A DNA stretch of 7,485 nucleotides from Thermoflexus sp. GTDB lineage: Bacteria; Chloroflexota; Anaerolineae; Thermoflexales; Thermoflexaceae. Shown here in pieces: positions 5,467 through 7,485 of this stretch; the first letter of the stretch is position 1; the number at the start of each line of letters is the position of its first letter. The stretch spans positions 1 to 7,485 of the forward strand of contig JAGHYO010000100.1 of NCBI GenBank assembly GCA_017743605.1, read 5' to 3'. The translations under genes were made by a program, and so were the position numbers. The notes under the pieces are model-generated. The model was not told where the DNA came from and ran no database searches. It saw nothing but the letters and a program-made list of their open reading frames with translations.

Positions 5467-5757
5467 TCAATGGATGTCAGCTCTTAGAAGGGCGTCTCGT
5501 TGTGCAAGAAGCAGGTGATAGAAAGTCAGTTCTCCGAACCATTCGATGAAATCCGGATGGTCGCCCAGCTCACCGGCCTGGAAGCGTCGCTCAAACTCTT
5601 CCGAAGGCATTCCATAACGCGTCTCGAAGTGACGCAGGCGTTCCAGGGTGCGGCGGATGCTCCATTCTAAAAGCCGTGCCTCGTCCCGAAGGGCGGCTTC
5701 GATCAGCGGCCTCAGAGGCACGGATGCCGGACTGGTGATCCGAACTTGCTGGGACAC
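5467..5757 (-). CDS. Solitary antitoxin-like small protein, antisense inside the catabolic cluster
   Basis: 96 residues from a GTG at 5757, the only available start because the frame closes at 5770. It has a GAGAGG-type ribosome site. It is a charged helical protein with LRPLIEAALRDEARLLEWSI at the N-terminal side, then RRTLERLRHFETRYGMPSEEF and FQAGELGDHPDFIEWFGEL. The YGM(S/P)(S/T)EEF..RF..GELGD...F.EW pattern is what I recall for antitoxin-side proteins of TumE/DUF6516-like and similar toxin-antitoxin pairs in Chloroflexota, cyanobacteria and archaea. No toxin gene is beside it: hpaG lies downstream and only leader DNA upstream. It is transcribed against hpaG and hpaE. No transmembrane segment or cysteine is present. 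The family call is moderate. The gene call is supported by a promoter at 5796-5824. Confidence 0.65.
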   Translation of the reverse strand: MSQQVRITSPASVPLRPLIEAALRDEARLLEWSIRRTLERLRHFETRYGMPSEEFERRFQAGELGDHPDFIEWFGELTFYHLLLAQRDALLRADIH

Positions 5758-5795
5758 GTCGTCCGCCTCTCAGAGGAGAGATGATCGGTAAGGGA

Positions 5796-5824
5796 ATCAT
5801 AGCCCGGACAGTGGAGGGAAGCAA
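5796..5824 (-). promoter_or_regulatory. Promoter for the antitoxin-like gene
   Basis: On the minus strand, TTGCTT (5824-5819) and TATGAT (5801-5796) are separated by 17 bases, with initiation near 5789 and a leader of about 32 bases. The -10 context CGGGCTATGAT closely repeats the CGGGCTATAAT of the cysteine-rich gene, which makes both more credible. Confidence 0.5.
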
Positions 5825-5836
5825 ATCCTTTTTCCG

Positions 5837-5860
5837 CCAGCCGGTTTCGTCTCCGGCTGG
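5837..5860. other. Perfect 8-bp hairpin in the hpaE leader
   Basis: CCAGCCGG (5837-5844) and CCGGCTGG (5853-5860) flank an eight-base loop, 24 bases before the hpaE start and just before its GGAGGAGG ribosome site. There is no T-run after it, so it is not a standard intrinsic terminator. It could be an operator, a leader structure affecting hpaE translation, or chance in GC-rich DNA. Confidence 0.4.
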
Positions 5861-5883
5861 ACGCGATCGGTGGAGGAGGCGGT

Positions 5884-7377
5884 ATGGAACAGCGCGACGG
5901 GCTTTACATCGTCCGCCACTTTATCGACAACGCCTTTGTGGATGCCCTCGAGGGGGGGACCTTTGAGACGCTGAACCCGGCTACCAACCGCCCCATTGGG
6001 ATCGTGGCCGATGGGACGGCGGCCGATGTGGATCGGGCGGTGCGGGCGGCCCGCCGGGCCTTCGAGGAGGGGCCCTGGCCGCGCATGCCGGCCGCCGAGC
6101 GGGCCCGCTACCTTCGCCGCATCGGCGACCTCATCCTGAAGCATGCGGAGGAGATCGCCTACTTGGAAGTGCTGGATGTGGGCATGCCCATCACCCAGGC
6201 CGGCCAGGGCGCCATCCCCCGCGCGGCGGAGAACTTCTACTTTTTCGCCGAGATGGCCACCCGCATCACTGGGGAGACCTACCCGAAAGACGGCGAGTTC
6301 CTCAATTACACGATCCGCAAGCCGGTGGGGGTGGCCGGGCTGATCACCCCGTGGAACACCCCCTTCATGCTGGAAACCTGGAAGGTGGCCCCCTGCCTGG
6401 CCGCCGGCAACCCCTGCATCCTGAAGCCCGCGGAGTGGTCCCCCCTCTCGGCGAACATGCTGGCGGAGATCATCCAGGAGGCGGATCTCCCCCCGGGGGT
6501 CTTCAACGTCGTCCACGGCTTCGGGGAGCGGGCGGGCGCCCCCCTGGTCGCTCACCCCGGGGTGCAATTGATCTCCTTCACCGGCGAGACGACCACCGGG
6601 ATGGAGATCATGCGCAACGGCGCTTCCACCCTCAAGCGCTACTCCATGGAGCTGGGGGGCAAGAACGCGGCCATCGTCTTCCCGGATGCGGACCTGGAGC
6701 AGGCCCTGGATGGGGTGATCTGGCAGGCCTTTTCCCTCAACGGGGAGCGCTGTACCTCGAATTCCCGGCTGTTGCTCCACCGGGCGATCTATGAGGAGTT
6801 CCTGGGCCATCTGCTGGAGCGGGTCGCGGCCATCCGGGTGGGCGATCCCTTCGATCCCCGCACCGAGGTCGGTCCCCTGATCCATCCCGAGCACTGGCAG
6901 CGAGTGCGGGGCTACATGGACGTCGCCCGGGCGGAAGGGGCCACCATCGCCCTGGGCGGCGACCGGCCGCCCCATCTCCCGGAGGGCAATTACTTCGCCC
7001 CCACGGTCATCGTGGACGTGCGCCCCGAGATGCGGGTGGCCCAGGAGGAGATCTTCGGGCCGGTCCTGGTCGTCCTCCCCTTTGAGACCGAAGAAGAAGC
7101 CATCCGCATCGCGAACGGGGTGAAATACGGGCTGGCCGCCTACATCTGGACCCGGGATCTGGTCCGGGCCCACCGGGTGGCCCATGCGATGGAAGTGGGC
7201 ATGGTGTGGATCAACGCCCCCAACGTCCGGGATCTACGCACGCCCTTCGGCGGGGCGAAATACAGCGGAATCGGCCGGGAGGGCGGCTTCTACAGCTTTG
7301 AGTTCTACACCGAGGTGATGACCATCCACGTGGCCCTCGCCCCGCCCCGCATCCCCCGGCTGGGCGTTGGACGGTGA
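5884..7377 (+). CDS. hpaE: 5-carboxymethyl-2-hydroxymuconate-semialdehyde dehydrogenase
   Basis: 497 residues from ATG 5884, preceded by GGAGGAGG. It is a complete aldehyde dehydrogenase that oxidises the ring-cleavage semialdehyde of homoprotocatechuate with NAD+. The fold landmarks are VAGLITPWNTPFM with the catalytic asparagine N158, ILKPAEWSP with K181 for the cofactor, FTGETTTG, MELGGKNA with the general base E256, and GERCTSNS with the nucleophile C290. E256 and C290 are 34 residues apart, as expected in the family. RAAENFYFFAEMA, NYTIRKPVGVAGL, NVRDLRTPFGGAKYSGIGREGG and SFEFYTEV are HpaE-type rather than general ALDH signatures. It follows hpaG after an antisense insertion and precedes hpaB by 40 bases. 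The cluster position supports the specific substrate. A general semialdehyde dehydrogenase is a weaker alternative. Confidence 0.93.
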   Translation: MEQRDGLYIVRHFIDNAFVDALEGGTFETLNPATNRPIGIVADGTAADVDRAVRAARRAFEEGPWPRMPAAERARYLRRIGDLILKHAEEIAYLEVLDVGMPITQAGQGAIPRAAENFYFFAEMATRITGETYPKDGEFLNYTIRKPVGVAGLITPWNTPFMLETWKVAPCLAAGNPCILKPAEWSPLSANMLAEIIQEADLPPGVFNVVHGFGERAGAPLVAHPGVQLISFTGETTTGMEIMRNGASTLKRYSMELGGKNAAIVFPDADLEQALDGVIWQAFSLNGERCTSNSRLLLHRAIYEEFLGHLLERVAAIRVGDPFDPRTEVGPLIHPEHWQRVRGYMDVARAEGATIALGGDRPPHLPEGNYFAPTVIVDVRPEMRVAQEEIFGPVLVVLPFETEEEAIRIANGVKYGLAAYIWTRDLVRAHRVAHAMEVGMVWINAPNVRDLRTPFGGAKYSGIGREGGFYSFEFYTEVMTIHVALAPPRIPRLGVGR

Positions 7378-7417
7378 TCCCCGCCGCGTACGAGCTCCGG
7401 CAAAAGGAGGGTTAGGG

Positions 7418-7485
7418 ATGGGCGCACGAACTGGCGCGCAGTTTCTGCAGCGGATTCGGGAGCACCCCCGGGACCTCTGGCATCG
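7418..7485 (+). CDS. hpaB: 4-hydroxyphenylacetate 3-monooxygenase oxygenase component, N-terminal fragment
   Basis: Only 22 full codons lie in the window, starting at ATG 7418 with AAAAGGAGG ending seven bases before it. The visible start, MGARTGAQFLQRIR, then a short linker and DLWH, is the N-terminal signature of the two-component FAD-dependent HpaB/phenol hydroxylase family, whose members are usually about 480-520 residues. The enzyme hydroxylates 4-hydroxyphenylacetate to 3,4-dihydroxyphenylacetate using reduced flavin supplied by HpaC. It is 40 bases after hpaE and is probably cotranscribed with it. The identification rests on a short stretch supported by strong context. A related HpaB-type phenol hydroxylase cannot be excluded. 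Confidence 0.8.
   Translation, partial: MGARTGAQFLQRIREHPRDLWH

Noticed and set aside
5797..7185. 462-codon open frame on the minus strand opposite hpaE
   Set aside because: It is a GC-bias shadow. The plus strand encodes a full aldehyde dehydrogenase with all catalytic residues, and the minus-strand translation is Gly/His/Asp-rich low-complexity sequence.

Overview
The window is GC-rich bacterial DNA with frequent GTG starts, strong GGAGG-type ribosome binding sites and ATGA/GTGA gene overlaps. The conserved small proteins at the left resemble uncharacterised proteins I associate with thermophilic Chloroflexota (Thermoflexus/Anaerolineae type). That assignment is inference from memory, not a search result.

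Layout. Positions 1-723 (minus strand) hold two adjacent, similar single-pass membrane proteins, the second cut by the window edge. Positions 724-1025 have no convincing gene but carry an alternating array of four REP-like palindromic units (841-996). Positions 1026-1358 (minus) encode an eight-cysteine protein of unknown function, with a TATAAT box just upstream. A divergent plus-strand promoter (TTGACA, 17 bp, TACAAA) at 1451-1479 is followed by an AACG-NN-CGTT inverted repeat at 1499-1508.

From about 1537 to the right end, the plus strand carries a catabolic cluster. It begins with the wreck of a branched-chain-type ABC transporter. livG has lost its N-terminus and has two frameshifts. livF is still open but has damaged motifs and has lost its normal stop. 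Four intact genes and the start of a fifth follow: a flavin reductase (HpaC-like), a DapA-superfamily aldolase, a single-domain HpaG, HpaE, and the first 22 codons of HpaB. Together these point to the homoprotocatechuate meta-cleavage route. HpaB with the reductase hydroxylates 4-hydroxyphenylacetate. After ring cleavage (HpaD, not in the window), HpaE oxidises the semialdehyde and HpaG decarboxylates/isomerises the product. The DapA-like protein is a candidate for the final aldol cleavage normally done by HpaI. HpaD, HpaF, HpaH and a classical HpaI are absent here and may lie downstream.

Two foreign-looking items interrupt this cluster: a frameshifted holin-like small membrane protein gene between the aldolase and hpaG (4326-4666), and an antisense, solitary antitoxin-like gene between hpaG and hpaE (5467-5757) with its own promoter. 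The most interesting points are the dead transporter sitting between an apparently regulated promoter and live catabolic genes, the possible replacement of HpaI by a DapA-family lyase, and the REP-like array.
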